From: Bacteroidetes bacterium MED-G20
Lineage (GTDB): Bacteria > Bacteroidota > Bacteroidia > Flavobacteriales_D > Parvicellaceae
Reading direction: 5' to 3'
Length of the DNA: 64,000 nt
NCBI GenBank assembly: GCA_905182745.1
Contig: CAJJCR010000008.1
Span: 62,001 to 126,000, forward strand
A model generated the notes under the pieces. It saw nothing but the letters and a program-made list of their open reading frames with translations. It did no database searches and was not told the origin of the DNA. The translations under genes and the position numbers were made by a program. Shown piece after piece: positions 1-9,682 of the stretch. Every line of letters begins with the position of its first letter. The first letter of the stretch is position 1.

Positions 1-479
1 ACTTATTAAAACCACCAGTCGGTAACAAAAATCTATATATTGATTCTGGAGATTATATAGTGATGATTGTAGCTGGACCAAATGCTAGAAAAGATTATCA
101 TTACAACGAAACTGAAGAATTATTCTATCAAATTGAAGGAGACATTATTGTTAAAACTCAACAAGAGGGAAAATTAGTGGAATATAAAATTAAGGAGAAT
201 CAAATGTTTTTATTGCCGGCAAAAGTGCCACATTCACCTATAAGATCTGAAGGGTCAATAGGCTTAGTTATTGAAAGAAAAAGAAGCAAAGAGCATAAAG
301 ATGGTTTAATGTGGTTTTCTGATACTGCTAATGAGTTGTTGTATGAAGAATATTTTCAATTAACCAATATAGAAAAAGATTTTTTAGCAGTTTTTAAAAG
401 ATTCTATTCAAATGAACAATTGAGAACGTGTCCTAAAACAGGAGAAATTATGGAAGTAGATAAAAGATATATAGATTAG
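1..479 (+). CDS. 3-hydroxyanthranilate 3,4-dioxygenase (5' end outside window)
   Basis: This is the C-terminal part of a cupin-fold dioxygenase that opens the ring of 3-hydroxyanthranilate in the kynurenine route to quinolinate and NAD. The reading frame stays open to the left edge (codons in phase from base 3, including PPVGNKN), so the start lies outside the window. The family signature RKDYHYNETEE carries the Fe(II) ligands His and Glu, and VPHSP gives the second His; the substrate-binding Arg is present. Bacterial members usually add a second metal site of four Cys near the C-terminus; here WFSDTAN and RTCPKTG keep only one Cys. The protein therefore resembles the animal type that lacks this site. 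The family assignment is firm. Confidence 0.9.
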   Translation, partial: LLKPPVGNKNLYIDSGDYIVMIVAGPNARKDYHYNETEELFYQIEGDIIVKTQQEGKLVEYKIKENQMFLLPAKVPHSPIRSEGSIGLVIERKRSKEHKDGLMWFSDTANELLYEEYFQLTNIEKDFLAVFKRFYSNEQLRTCPKTGEIMEVDKRYID

Positions 480-3400
480 TTATTCTAGTAAATTTATATG
501 GCCTTTTAAGTTGTTAAAAGTGTTGTCAAAATCAAAATACTCAATAGTCCATATATAACTATCTATTTTACATTTATTTCCTAAATATTTTCCATCCCAA
601 AAATTATTTATTTCAGTTGTATGGTATATTTCTTCCCCCCAACGGTTGTATATCCATAACTGGAAGCTTTTTATATTTTCTCCAACTATTTCAAATTCAT
701 CATTTTTTAAATCTCCGTTTGGAGTAAAGGTATTTGGTATAAAAATAGAACCCCTTATGTTGACTTCAACCGTGTCGGAAGCCAAACAGCCAATTGAATC
801 CGTAACACTTAATATATATAATGTAGTTTCCGTAGGATTTATTTGAGGATTTAAGCAATTATAGCAAGATACCCAAGAGCTAGACTCCCAGAAAAAATTA
901 TTTGTATTTGTATATCCATTTAAAGTTATGGGTTCACCAAAACTCATCCAGAAATCTGTTCCAGCATTTACAATAGGATATGCAGCGACATTGACAGAAA
1001 CCTCAAATGTATCTTCACACCCGAAACTATTTTCTATAATTACCTTGTATAGGGTGTTTTGTAAAGGGTATGCATAGGTCCAGCTACTGTCATAATTAGA
1101 TAAATTATTACCTGGATACCAAAAGTATTCTATTCCATCTTGTCCATATATTTCAGCACTATCACCAATACAAATTGTCGTGTCTCCAAATGCACTCCCA
1201 GAATATCCAAAAACAAGAACAACAATAGAATCTGAGGATTGCCCACAGGCATTTTGAGAACTCATGTAAAAAGTCATATTAGAATCACTTTTAATCCATA
1301 TATTATTTCCTATGGTATCGTAAGGATTGATTAATGGACTCCATATAGCAGATTCTATATTAGATGGAGCAACCAATATAGAGTCTCCAAAACACAAGTT
1401 TGCTGTGTCCTGAAGAATGATATTTGGGATTGAAATGTCTACATCAATATATGCCGAATCCGTATATACGCATCCGTTTGGGGTAGTGATATCTACATAA
1501 TAAGTAGTGCTTTGGGTTGGATTTACAATAGGATTTGCACTGTCAATATACATTATGTTAGTCCCTGACCAACGGTAAGTAATTCCACCACTAGCAAATA
1601 GTGTCAAACTATCTTCTTTACAAATAACACTGTCGCTACTTGTCTGGTAAATGTCATTTGGTATGTCAACATCAAAATAGGCAGTATCCACCCCGCAGCT
1701 ATCAATAGCTATTAGCATGTAGGTAGTCGACACGGATGGAGTAGCAGTTACCTGTTGTGAAAGACTATCGGATAGTGAACTAGTTGGAGACCAAATAAAG
1801 TTGGAACCTCCATAAGCATTTAAAGTTGATACAGTCCCAGGGCACAAAATACTATCTCCAATAACCATAGCATTATTTACAGCATAAATATTTATTTGAA
1901 TATTTGCAGTATCTGAAAGTACACAAGCACTAGAATCAGAAACTATCAAAGTCACATGGTAAGTTCCTGTGTCACTGTAATTGTGATTTGGACTATCTAT
2001 GTTTGATGTATTTCCGTCTCCAAAATCCCACAGGTATTGGTTGCCCCCTTGAGAAAGACTTGTGAATTGATAAGAATTTGGAAGACATGCAAAGTAATTG
2101 GGAATACTAATACTAGAACTTATACTTTCTAAATCAAATTTAAAAGCACCAAGATTACAAAATTGTCCTCCGTTGGTATTGGAAACGACATTCGGTGTTG
2201 TTGGAAAATCATTATTTCCCTGGCATCCAGCACAAACAGCTTGGTAGATTTTGCCATTTTTGTCAAATCTACTAGTTCCTCCATCTACATGTTCTCGACT
2301 TTGATTCCCCCCATAATATCCTCCGTATAGCATCGATTGCATATCTTGATTAAAAACCGCTAAATAGAAATCAGCTCCATCTGTACTACTTTGCAAAGAA
2401 TTCATCATTGGCATATTATTAGATGTTCCATTTATTAGATTTGATGGTCCACCTAATCCTCCCCAACCAGAAATATAAATTAGCCCACAGTTGGAAACCA
2501 AAAATGCCGACGGGGTAATATTTTTGGCTAAACTTCCATTCCCAAAACATGTAGAAACTAAAGTAGTGGACAGATTAGAATCTAGCTTTTTAATAAACTG
2601 TGAACCTGTAGAAGTATAAACATTTGCAGGAAAAACATTGGTAGAAGAATCTGTTAGGCCAAATAAAAACACATCATTATTTAAATCTATTTGTACAAAG
2701 TAGCACTGATTAAAACCTCCGTCACCAACATAGCTAGAAGCTAAAATATTTCCGTTAGAAATAAGATATTTAGTTACAAAGCCATCAATATTACCACTGT
2801 ATGTTTGATTTGCAGCTGTAGCAGTAGTGATAAAGTCATTACTCATTGTTCCGCCAGTTACAAGAGGCTGATTTTGATTATTTAATTGAATTGAATATCC
2901 TGCATCATCATTAGAACCACCATTGTAAGTGCTCCACAATAATGAAGATAAATCACTACTTAGCATTAGCGCTACTGCGTCCTGTTGTCCTCCTATTGCA
3001 CTTTGGGAGGCATTTACTAATGGAAAATCCATGGAAGAACTACTTGAAGCAATATAGCAATTCCCTTGGTCATCTAATGTGATTTCTCCACGGTACTCAT
3101 CTGCATAAAAATGACATAGATTATTACTGCTGTAGCTATTGGCTCCAGATTCATTGATACCATCATTTTTACTTCCTCCTACAAACGTAGAACCCAATAA
3201 ATTACTTCCGTCACTAGAAAATTTTGTTACTATAATATCTGTTCCATTAGGGTATTCTAAGTAATAAGATGCTGTTCCTTGAGGATAGTTTATAAAACCA
3301 AAGAAATCTCCTCCATTGAAGGAAGTGTCAAATGCACTTAAACTGGTAGGGAAATCTGAAGAGCCAGTACTACCAAAAACAAATAATTCATTATTGGTAT

Positions 3401-4418
3401 TCACTACCAGGCTATGCGGGTTTTCATTCCCTATTCCCCCAAGATAGGTGCTATATTTTAGTGAATCGCCATTAGGAGAAAATTTACTGATACAAATATC
3501 TGTTCCATTATTACCAGTTCCTATTCCTCCGTTGAAGAAAATATCGTAAGCTCCTAGCGAAAATGGATAACCATTGCCAAAAGATATACTACCAGCATAA
3601 AGATGTCCTAAATCATCATATGTAGCTGTTTCTCCCCAATTATTAGTAGAAGATCCTGAATATGTGGAGAAGATTAAAATAGGATCAATAATTAGTGGGT
3701 AGTTCTTATTATAACGATCTAAAATTTTGAAACTTAGTTCATCGCCTTCTAGATGGAATGCACATTTTATAATCTTTTTTACACCATTAATAATTTGATA
3801 GCTTAATGGGGCTTGCTCGATTATATTTCCTACAGAGGTTTCTAGAATAAGATGACCGGATTTAATATAAATATTATCTAGGCCTTGATAATGAATTTTA
3901 ATTGAATTGGTTTTGCCTCCTGGGTGGACAATGAAATCATATTTTAATTTACCACCATATGAATAATAAATTAAATCAACTCCGTCATATATATTTTGAT
4001 ATTTTAATTTGTTGTAAATAGGCACATTGGACTTCCATTTGCTAGAATCAGCTCCAATGAAGTAATTGTAAAATGCATCCATTTTTTCATTTCCAATAAT
4101 TTTCAAATTTTCATTACATCCAATAAAATTACTTTCGTAAACATGTCCCAAAACATTTTTAAAACTTGTATCCCCGTGCCTAATTGCATTTATTTTCCCT
4201 CCTTCAAAAAGGTCAAACTTTACTTTGTTTTTTTCAAAATATATATTTCCTGCTCTATGCTCAAGTTTGAAAATGATATTTTTTTTAAACTGTCCATAGT
4301 TTGCAATAAACCTTGGTTCTTCATTTCCATGAGTAGTTATTAGAATAAAAAAACAACCTCCAAATAGAATTAATTTATATAAGACACTATTTTTAAAAAG
4401 TTTTTTCAAATTAAACAA
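480..4418 (-). CDS. Giant secreted PKD/beta-propeller protein with T9SS type B sorting domain
   Basis: This 1312-residue secreted or surface protein has a hydrophobic signal segment (about residues 11-30), then an N-terminal module typical of Bacteroidota proteins with SBBP repeats (about 33-250), Gly/Asn/Ser-rich propeller-like repeats (about 255-760), a PKD domain (YLWDFGDGNTS, about 780-860), and several Ig-like blocks with WSP motifs. It ends in the gliding-motility-associated C-terminal domain (FIPNTFTPNGD near residue 1225, followed by IYNRWGEEIY), the type B signal for the type IX secretion system. The start codon appears to be TTG. A TATATTTG element lies 19 bases upstream. Such proteins are adhesins or surface structures in relatives; the ligand is unknown. 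The gene is intact. Confidence 0.88.
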   Translation of the reverse strand: MFNLKKLFKNSVLYKLILFGGCFFILITTHGNEEPRFIANYGQFKKNIIFKLEHRAGNIYFEKNKVKFDLFEGGKINAIRHGDTSFKNVLGHVYESNFIGCNENLKIIGNEKMDAFYNYFIGADSSKWKSNVPIYNKLKYQNIYDGVDLIYYSYGGKLKYDFIVHPGGKTNSIKIHYQGLDNIYIKSGHLILETSVGNIIEQAPLSYQIINGVKKIIKCAFHLEGDELSFKILDRYNKNYPLIIDPILIFSTYSGSSTNNWGETATYDDLGHLYAGSISFGNGYPFSLGAYDIFFNGGIGTGNNGTDICISKFSPNGDSLKYSTYLGGIGNENPHSLVVNTNNELFVFGSTGSSDFPTSLSAFDTSFNGGDFFGFINYPQGTASYYLEYPNGTDIIVTKFSSDGSNLLGSTFVGGSKNDGINESGANSYSSNNLCHFYADEYRGEITLDDQGNCYIASSSSSMDFPLVNASQSAIGGQQDAVALMLSSDLSSLLWSTYNGGSNDDAGYSIQLNNQNQPLVTGGTMSNDFITTATAANQTYSGNIDGFVTKYLISNGNILASSYVGDGGFNQCYFVQIDLNNDVFLFGLTDSSTNVFPANVYTSTGSQFIKKLDSNLSTTLVSTCFGNGSLAKNITPSAFLVSNCGLIYISGWGGLGGPSNLINGTSNNMPMMNSLQSSTDGADFYLAVFNQDMQSMLYGGYYGGNQSREHVDGGTSRFDKNGKIYQAVCAGCQGNNDFPTTPNVVSNTNGGQFCNLGAFKFDLESISSSISIPNYFACLPNSYQFTSLSQGGNQYLWDFGDGNTSNIDSPNHNYSDTGTYHVTLIVSDSSACVLSDTANIQINIYAVNNAMVIGDSILCPGTVSTLNAYGGSNFIWSPTSSLSDSLSQQVTATPSVSTTYMLIAIDSCGVDTAYFDVDIPNDIYQTSSDSVICKEDSLTLFASGGITYRWSGTNIMYIDSANPIVNPTQSTTYYVDITTPNGCVYTDSAYIDVDISIPNIILQDTANLCFGDSILVAPSNIESAIWSPLINPYDTIGNNIWIKSDSNMTFYMSSQNACGQSSDSIVVLVFGYSGSAFGDTTICIGDSAEIYGQDGIEYFWYPGNNLSNYDSSWTYAYPLQNTLYKVIIENSFGCEDTFEVSVNVAAYPIVNAGTDFWMSFGEPITLNGYTNTNNFFWESSSWVSCYNCLNPQINPTETTLYILSVTDSIGCLASDTVEVNIRGSIFIPNTFTPNGDLKNDEFEIVGENIKSFQLWIYNRWGEEIYHTTEINNFWDGKYLGNKCKIDSYIWTIEYFDFDNTFNNLKGHINLLE

Positions 4419-4437
4419 CTGATTATATTTATCTTTC

Positions 4438-4445
4438 CAAATATA
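4438..4445 (-). promoter_or_regulatory. Bacteroidota -7 promoter element (TATATTTG)
   Basis: The minus strand reads TATATTTG, matching the TAnnTTTG element used by the Bacteroidota primary sigma factor. It ends 19 bases before the start codon of the giant secreted protein. No TTG -33 element is present at the usual distance. Confidence 0.45.
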
Positions 4446-4493
4446 AGTTAGAATAAATGAAAAATTGTACTCTTTTAAACTTAAAACAACCTA

Positions 4494-6401
4494 ATGAGTG
4501 ACCCTATAAAACATGAGTGTGGTATTGCTCTTTTAAGATTAAAAAAGCCATTACAATTTTATTTGGATAAATATGGTACGGCTCTTTATGGTTTAAATAA
4601 AATGTACCTATTGATGGAGAAGCAGCACAACAGAGGACAAGATGGTGCTGGACTGGCCAATATAAAATTTGATGTTGCTCCAGGGACAAGATATATTAGC
4701 CGACACAGAAGTGTCAAGAGCCAACCCATTAAAGACATTTTTTCTTACATAAATAAAAGGTTTGAGATTCTACATAAAAATCATCCTGAAAAATTAATTG
4801 ATGTTGATTATCTTAAATCTAACGAAGCATTTACAGGCGAACTTTTCTTGGGACATTTAAGGTACGGCACTTTTGGAGGAAATAAGGTAGAAAACTGTCA
4901 TCCTTTTTTAAGACAAAATAATTGGATGACTAGAAATTTGGTGGTTGCTGGAAATTTTAATCTTACTAATGTAGAAGAACTGTTTGATATTTTGGTTAAT
5001 ATAGGCCAGCACCCAAAAGCTGTTTCCGACGCAGTTACAATCATTGAAAAAATTGGACATTTTCTAGACCAAGAAAACACCAAACTCTTCAGAGAATATA
5101 TTAATAAAGAAATAGATAATAAAGAAATATCGAACTTAATTGCAGAGAATTTAAACATTCAAAAAATTTTAAAGAACGCTTCTTCAGATTGGGATGGAGG
5201 ATATACCATGGCAGGTTTATTTGGACACGGTGATGCTTTTGTAATCCGTGATCCAAACGGAATAAGACCAGCTTTTTGGTATGAAGATGACGAAGTCTTT
5301 GTAGTAACCTCTGAAAGACCTGTGATTCAAACAGCTTTTAATGTTAAATGGGAAGAAATAAATGAGTTGAAACCTGGTAATGCATTGATCATTAAGAAAA
5401 ATAATGTAAATAAAGAAGTGGAAATAAATCCACCAAAAGAAATAAAAAAATGTTCATTTGAGAGAATCTATTTTTCTAGAGGAACAGATAAAGACATTTA
5501 CAAAGAGCGGCTGAAATTAGGTAGTCTAGTAGTAGATCAAATTTTGTCTTCTATTGATAACGATTTAGTAAATACTGTATTTTCTTTTATTCCAAATACT
5601 GCTGAAATGTCTTACTATGGGATGATCAAAGAGCTAGAAAATCGCTTATCTACAATGAAGAACAAGCAGATTAAATCATTAGACACAAATTCTGAGCTTT
5701 ATGATGAAAAACTTCAGAAGATTTTATCATTTAGAACAAGAGCAGAAAAAATAATGGTAAAAGATGCCAAGCTAAGAACATTTATAACTCAAGACGATTC
5801 TAGAGATGAAATGGTAGCCCATGTTTATGATATTACTTATGGATCTTTGAGAAGAAATAAAGATACAGTAGTAATTATTGATGATTCTATAGTTCGTGGA
5901 ACAACTTTGAAACAAAGCGTTATTAGAATATTAGACAGATTGGAACCTAAAAAAATTGTTATTGTTTCTTCAGCCCCTCAAATAAGATATCCTGATTGTT
6001 ATGGTATTGACATGGCTAAAATTGGAGACTTTATTGCATTTCAGGCTGCAATTGCTTTATTGAAGGATAAAGGAATGGAAAATATTGTTGATAAGGTCTA
6101 TCAAAAATGCAAGAAATCTGAAATTGATAATACTTTAAAAGACCAAAATCACGTACAACTTATATATAAACCTTTTTCAGATCAAGAGATTTCAGATAAG
6201 ATTTCATTCATGTTAAAACACGAAAATATTAATGCAGAAGTAAAAATAATTTTTCAAACGGTAGATAATTTACATATAGCTTGCCCAAATCATACTGGAG
6301 ACTGGTATTTTACTGGTAATTACCCAACTCCAGGAGGAAATAAGGTTGTAAACAGGTCATTTATAAATTATGTTGAGGGAATAAACAAGAGAGCATATTA
6401 A
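4494..6401 (+). CDS. Amidophosphoribosyltransferase family protein (PurF-like, long Bacteroidota form)
   Basis: The protein has an N-terminal class II glutamine amidotransferase domain followed by a phosphoribosyltransferase domain. PurF makes 5-phosphoribosylamine from PRPP and glutamine, the first step of purine synthesis. The nucleophile is Cys9 in HECGIA, so an eight-residue propeptide would have to be removed. NRGQDGAG and HLRYGTFGG are amidotransferase motifs, and the PRPP loop VVIIDDSIVRGTT lies at about residues 459-471. At 635 residues it is longer than enterobacterial PurF, with an extra C-terminal part ending in a GDWYFTGNYPTPGGN block that I recognise from Bacteroidota homologues. 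Whether it is the main PurF or a paralogue cannot be decided here. A methyltransferase gene follows after 13 bases. Confidence 0.85.
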   Translation: MSDPIKHECGIALLRLKKPLQFYLDKYGTALYGLNKMYLLMEKQHNRGQDGAGLANIKFDVAPGTRYISRHRSVKSQPIKDIFSYINKRFEILHKNHPEKLIDVDYLKSNEAFTGELFLGHLRYGTFGGNKVENCHPFLRQNNWMTRNLVVAGNFNLTNVEELFDILVNIGQHPKAVSDAVTIIEKIGHFLDQENTKLFREYINKEIDNKEISNLIAENLNIQKILKNASSDWDGGYTMAGLFGHGDAFVIRDPNGIRPAFWYEDDEVFVVTSERPVIQTAFNVKWEEINELKPGNALIIKKNNVNKEVEINPPKEIKKCSFERIYFSRGTDKDIYKERLKLGSLVVDQILSSIDNDLVNTVFSFIPNTAEMSYYGMIKELENRLSTMKNKQIKSLDTNSELYDEKLQKILSFRTRAEKIMVKDAKLRTFITQDDSRDEMVAHVYDITYGSLRRNKDTVVIIDDSIVRGTTLKQSVIRILDRLEPKKIVIVSSAPQIRYPDCYGIDMAKIGDFIAFQAAIALLKDKGMENIVDKVYQKCKKSEIDNTLKDQNHVQLIYKPFSDQEISDKISFMLKHENINAEVKIIFQTVDNLHIACPNHTGDWYFTGNYPTPGGNKVVNRSFINYVEGINKRAY

Positions 6402-6414
6402 TAAGATTGGAGAT

Positions 6415-7122
6415 ATGAGTAATTCTAAAGATGTACGCGGATGGTACAATAATTTTTCTAAAAATCAGACAGAAACAGGAGTGAATATTCGTCATTACAA
6501 AATAATGAATGGATTGATTAAAAGTGGTTTGAGAAAAGATAGCATTGTCTTAGAAGTTGGATGTGGAGTAGGAACGTTAACAGTTTTATTAAATAAGTTT
6601 TTATCAAAAGGCAAATTAGTTGCAACAGATATTAGTGATGAATCCATAGAAAAAGCTAAGAAAAGAATTCCAAATTCTAATAAAATTGATTTTTTTGTTA
6701 CGGACATGAAAGACTTCTCTTACTCCAAAAAGTTTGACTTCATTGTCTTGCCGGATGTTTTAGAACACATTCCAATCGATCAACATAAAGAACTTTTCAG
6801 TTGTTTTGAAGAAAATATGAATGAAAAATCTATGATTTTTATTCATGTTCCCCACCCAAGAATGATTGAAAACGTAAGAAAACTAAATCCTGAAAGGCTT
6901 CAAATTATTGACCAGTCTATTGAGGCTGATAGACTATTGTTGGATGCTTGTGCCAGCCATTTAACCCTTGTTAGTTATGAGCCATATGCGCTTTTTCAAG
7001 ATAAAAATGATTATGTTGTTATTAAATTCATTAAAAATAACTTTGTGAATTATAGTCCAATAAGTAAATTCTCAATCATTTATAAAAAGACAATTGAAAG
7101 GATTAAATTTATGTTATCCTAA
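6415..7122 (+). CDS. Class I SAM-dependent methyltransferase
   Basis: The Rossmann-fold SAM-binding signature VLEVGCGVGTLT lies near residue 45, followed by the acidic ribose-binding strand (LVATDIS) and the post-motif VLPDVLEHIP. Length (235 residues) fits a small-molecule or sugar methyltransferase. The substrate is not identifiable. A GGAG run stands three bases before the ATG. A glycosyltransferase and a flippase follow on the same strand at 8 and 5 bases, so modification of a surface glycan is a reasonable inference; the upstream purF-like gene may be co-transcribed. Confidence 0.8.
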   Translation: MSNSKDVRGWYNNFSKNQTETGVNIRHYKIMNGLIKSGLRKDSIVLEVGCGVGTLTVLLNKFLSKGKLVATDISDESIEKAKKRIPNSNKIDFFVTDMKDFSYSKKFDFIVLPDVLEHIPIDQHKELFSCFEENMNEKSMIFIHVPHPRMIENVRKLNPERLQIIDQSIEADRLLLDACASHLTLVSYEPYALFQDKNDYVVIKFIKNNFVNYSPISKFSIIYKKTIERIKFMLS

Positions 7123-7130
7123 AATCAAAA

Positions 7131-8192
7131 ATGAGAAAGGATGTAGTATTATATATATCACCATCTGATTCTGAATTCGTTAAAAAAGACATTGTTTTTT
7201 TAAATAATCATTTCAAAGTAATTCATTATTCACAAAACTGGGGGAATAAGAAAAAAGTCATAAATCTATTCTTAAAACAGTTGATGTTTTTAACCAAAAC
7301 CGTTAGAAAATCTGATTGTATTTTCATCATGTTTGGTGGATATTGGTCTTTTATTCCTTCTCTTTTTGGTAAAATATTTAATAAGCCAGTATATATAATT
7401 TTAGGAGGAACCGACTGTGTTTCTTTTCCATCTATCAATTACGGAAGTTTAAGAAAAAAATTACTCAAACAATTTATTCATTGGTCTTATAAAATGGCAA
7501 CTAGATTACTACCAGTTGACGAATCTCTAGTGTTTTCGGAAAATACATATTATGAAAATAGAGTTTTTAATAACCAGGGGTTTAAATATTTTTTCCCAAA
7601 TTTAACAACTCCTTATACTGTTATACACAACGGTTTTAACCCAACGTTTTTTAATGATAATCTAGATAAGAAAATTCCAAATAGTTTTATATCTGTTGCT
7701 TTGACAGATGACTTTAGAAGATTTCAATTAAAGGGAATCGATAAAATATTTTTTTTGGCAAATGAATTTCAAGAATGTACTTTCACTGTAGTAGGATTAA
7801 AAGACCAGTTCAAAAACAACTTGAAAAGTATCCCCAAAAACATCAAAGTTTTAAGCTTTTTATCTCAAGAAGACTTGTTGTTTTATTTAAATAAAAGTGA
7901 GTTTTATCTTCAATTATCTATTTCAGAAGGGTTTCCAAACGCATTATGTGAGGCAATGTTGTGTGGCTGCATTCCGATTGGATCTAAAGTAGGTGCAATT
8001 CCTAATATTATTGACACAACTGGGTTTTTAATGGAAAGTTCTAATAATAATTATATTAAAAAAGAGTTTAAAAGTATAGTTGCTCTAAATAATTTAAAGC
8101 GAAAAGAATTAGCTCAAAGCGCAAGGAAAAGAGTAGAGAATGAATTTCATATTGAAAAAAGACAAAATAAATTTTTAGATTTAATTAAATAA
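7131..8192 (+). CDS. Family 4-type glycosyltransferase
   Basis: This is a 353-residue GT-B fold glycosyltransferase. The diagnostic C-terminal E-x7-E stretch is SEGFPNALCEAM (about residues 264-275), followed by the GxxP-type nucleotide-binding region (IGSKVGAIPNII). The N-terminal acceptor domain contains FGGYWSFIPSLFGK and a GGTDC motif. It probably transfers a sugar from a nucleotide donor onto a lipid-linked glycan at the cytoplasmic face of the membrane. It is placed between a methyltransferase and a Wzx-like flippase. Donor and acceptor are unknown. Confidence 0.84.
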   Translation: MRKDVVLYISPSDSEFVKKDIVFLNNHFKVIHYSQNWGNKKKVINLFLKQLMFLTKTVRKSDCIFIMFGGYWSFIPSLFGKIFNKPVYIILGGTDCVSFPSINYGSLRKKLLKQFIHWSYKMATRLLPVDESLVFSENTYYENRVFNNQGFKYFFPNLTTPYTVIHNGFNPTFFNDNLDKKIPNSFISVALTDDFRRFQLKGIDKIFFLANEFQECTFTVVGLKDQFKNNLKSIPKNIKVLSFLSQEDLLFYLNKSEFYLQLSISEGFPNALCEAMLCGCIPIGSKVGAIPNIIDTTGFLMESSNNNYIKKEFKSIVALNNLKRKELAQSARKRVENEFHIEKRQNKFLDLIK

Positions 8193-8197
8193 AAACA

Positions 8198-9661
8198 TTG
8201 GGAGTAATACAAAAACAAGGACTACTAAATACTGTTGTAACTTATTCTGGAGTAGTAATTGGTTTTGTGAGTTTGTTGTTTATACAGCCTCAATTATTAA
8301 CCAGTTCGGAGTTAGGTCTAATTAGAATATTACTGGCTTTTGCTACTATTGTTGCCACTGTTATGCCTTTAGGTGTTGGGAATATTAACACCAAATTTTT
8401 CCCTCATTTTAGAAATAAAGAAAAAAAGCACTTTGGATATTTTGGCTTAATGCTATTATTCTTATTAGTTGGGTTTTTAATTTGCGCTTCTTTAATATTG
8501 GTCTTTAAAGGCGAAATTATTGAGATTTATTCTGAACAATCTCCACTATTTGTTAATTATTTTTACTTGGCAATTCCTTTTGCTTTGATAATAGCATGTG
8601 TCGCGATTCTTAACACCTATGTTTCCTCCCTTTATAAAACGGTTGCAGTAACTTTTTGGGATTCTATAATGAATAAAATACTATTTGTAGCAGTAATTAT
8701 TCTTTATTATTTTGGGTTTCTTAGTTTCGATTTATTTGTTTTTTCATTTGTTGGTTTATACGCTCTTCAAGTATTATTTCTTTTAATATATGCTATAGTT
8801 TCAGATTCAGTTTCTTTGAAAATAAATTTTCCTAAGGTGAAATCAGTAGGACTTAAATCTATGGTGAAATACGGACTTCTATTGTCCTTAGCCTCTATTT
8901 CATCATCGGGTTTGAAGTTTATAGATACAGTGATGATTGGAGCATTTCTAGAGTTGGATTTTGTAGGTGTATTTACTGTCACCTCTTTTATTGCTCTAAT
9001 CATTGATATTCCATTAGTTTCTCTTGAAAAGATTTCAAATGTTCAAATTGCCAAGTTTTGGGTAGAAAATAATATAGAAGGAATTAAAAGTATTTATAAA
9101 AAATCTGTTAAGTATTTAATGCTTATTGGAGGCCTTTTACTGATTGGAATTTTATTGAATATTGAAGATATGCTCTCCTTTCTTCCCCAAGAATATGCCA
9201 ATGCAAAAAATGTAACCATCATTGCTTCTATAGGAGCATTTATTAATGTTTCTACAGGTCTTAATAATGCTGTTTTATTTAATTCTAATAATTACGTTTA
9301 TGGTACTTACCTACTATTACTACTTTTAGTTTTAGCAGTAATTAATAATCTTATATTTATTCCACTATGGGGAATTGAAGGAGCAGCTTTTGCATCAGCA
9401 TTTTCAGTGGTGATTTATAATTTAATAAAGTTTATAATCATTAAAATAAAGTTCCAAATGCAACCTTATGATTTAAATGCCTTGAAGATTCTGTTGATTA
9501 TTTCTATCACTTTTGTAATTGGATATTTATTACCATCTTTTGATTTTACTATCTTTTCTATGATATTCAGATCTGTAATAGTATCGGTTTTGTATGTCTT
9601 TTTGGTATACTTACTTAAAATTGTTCCAGAGTTTGACAAATATTTTAAACTTAAGTTTTAA
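8198..9661 (+). CDS. Wzx/MATE-superfamily polysaccharide flippase
   Basis: The 487-residue protein is hydrophobic throughout, with about 12-14 predicted membrane helices, and has the arrangement of the oligosaccharide/polysaccharide flippases: QPQLLTSSELGLIRI in the first loop, a charged cytoplasmic loop, and IPLWGIEGAAFASAFS in the C-terminal half. Such proteins move undecaprenyl-linked glycans across the inner membrane. The start is TTG (8198); the in-frame stop at 8186 rules out a longer form and no ATG is available. It is the last gene of the plus-strand glycan group. A second flippase of the same superfamily is at 16256-17719. Confidence 0.84.
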   Translation: MGVIQKQGLLNTVVTYSGVVIGFVSLLFIQPQLLTSSELGLIRILLAFATIVATVMPLGVGNINTKFFPHFRNKEKKHFGYFGLMLLFLLVGFLICASLILVFKGEIIEIYSEQSPLFVNYFYLAIPFALIIACVAILNTYVSSLYKTVAVTFWDSIMNKILFVAVIILYYFGFLSFDLFVFSFVGLYALQVLFLLIYAIVSDSVSLKINFPKVKSVGLKSMVKYGLLLSLASISSSGLKFIDTVMIGAFLELDFVGVFTVTSFIALIIDIPLVSLEKISNVQIAKFWVENNIEGIKSIYKKSVKYLMLIGGLLLIGILLNIEDMLSFLPQEYANAKNVTIIASIGAFINVSTGLNNAVLFNSNNYVYGTYLLLLLLVLAVINNLIFIPLWGIEGAAFASAFSVVIYNLIKFIIIKIKFQMQPYDLNALKILLIISITFVIGYLLPSFDFTIFSMIFRSVIVSVLYVFLVYLLKIVPEFDKYFKLKF

Positions 9662-9682
9662 TAAATTAAGTATAAAATAATC

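Noticed and set aside
646-846. Small open frames opposite the large genes, for example here and at 10510-10818, 11193-11534 and 31363-31725
   Set aside because: They mirror the codon pattern of the real genes on the other strand and have no motif, promoter or start-site support.
480-4418. Repeats in the giant secreted gene as a CRISPR array or mobile element
   Set aside because: The repeats are diverged protein-level modules (PKD, Ig-like, propeller) in one open frame, not exact DNA repeats with regular spacers.
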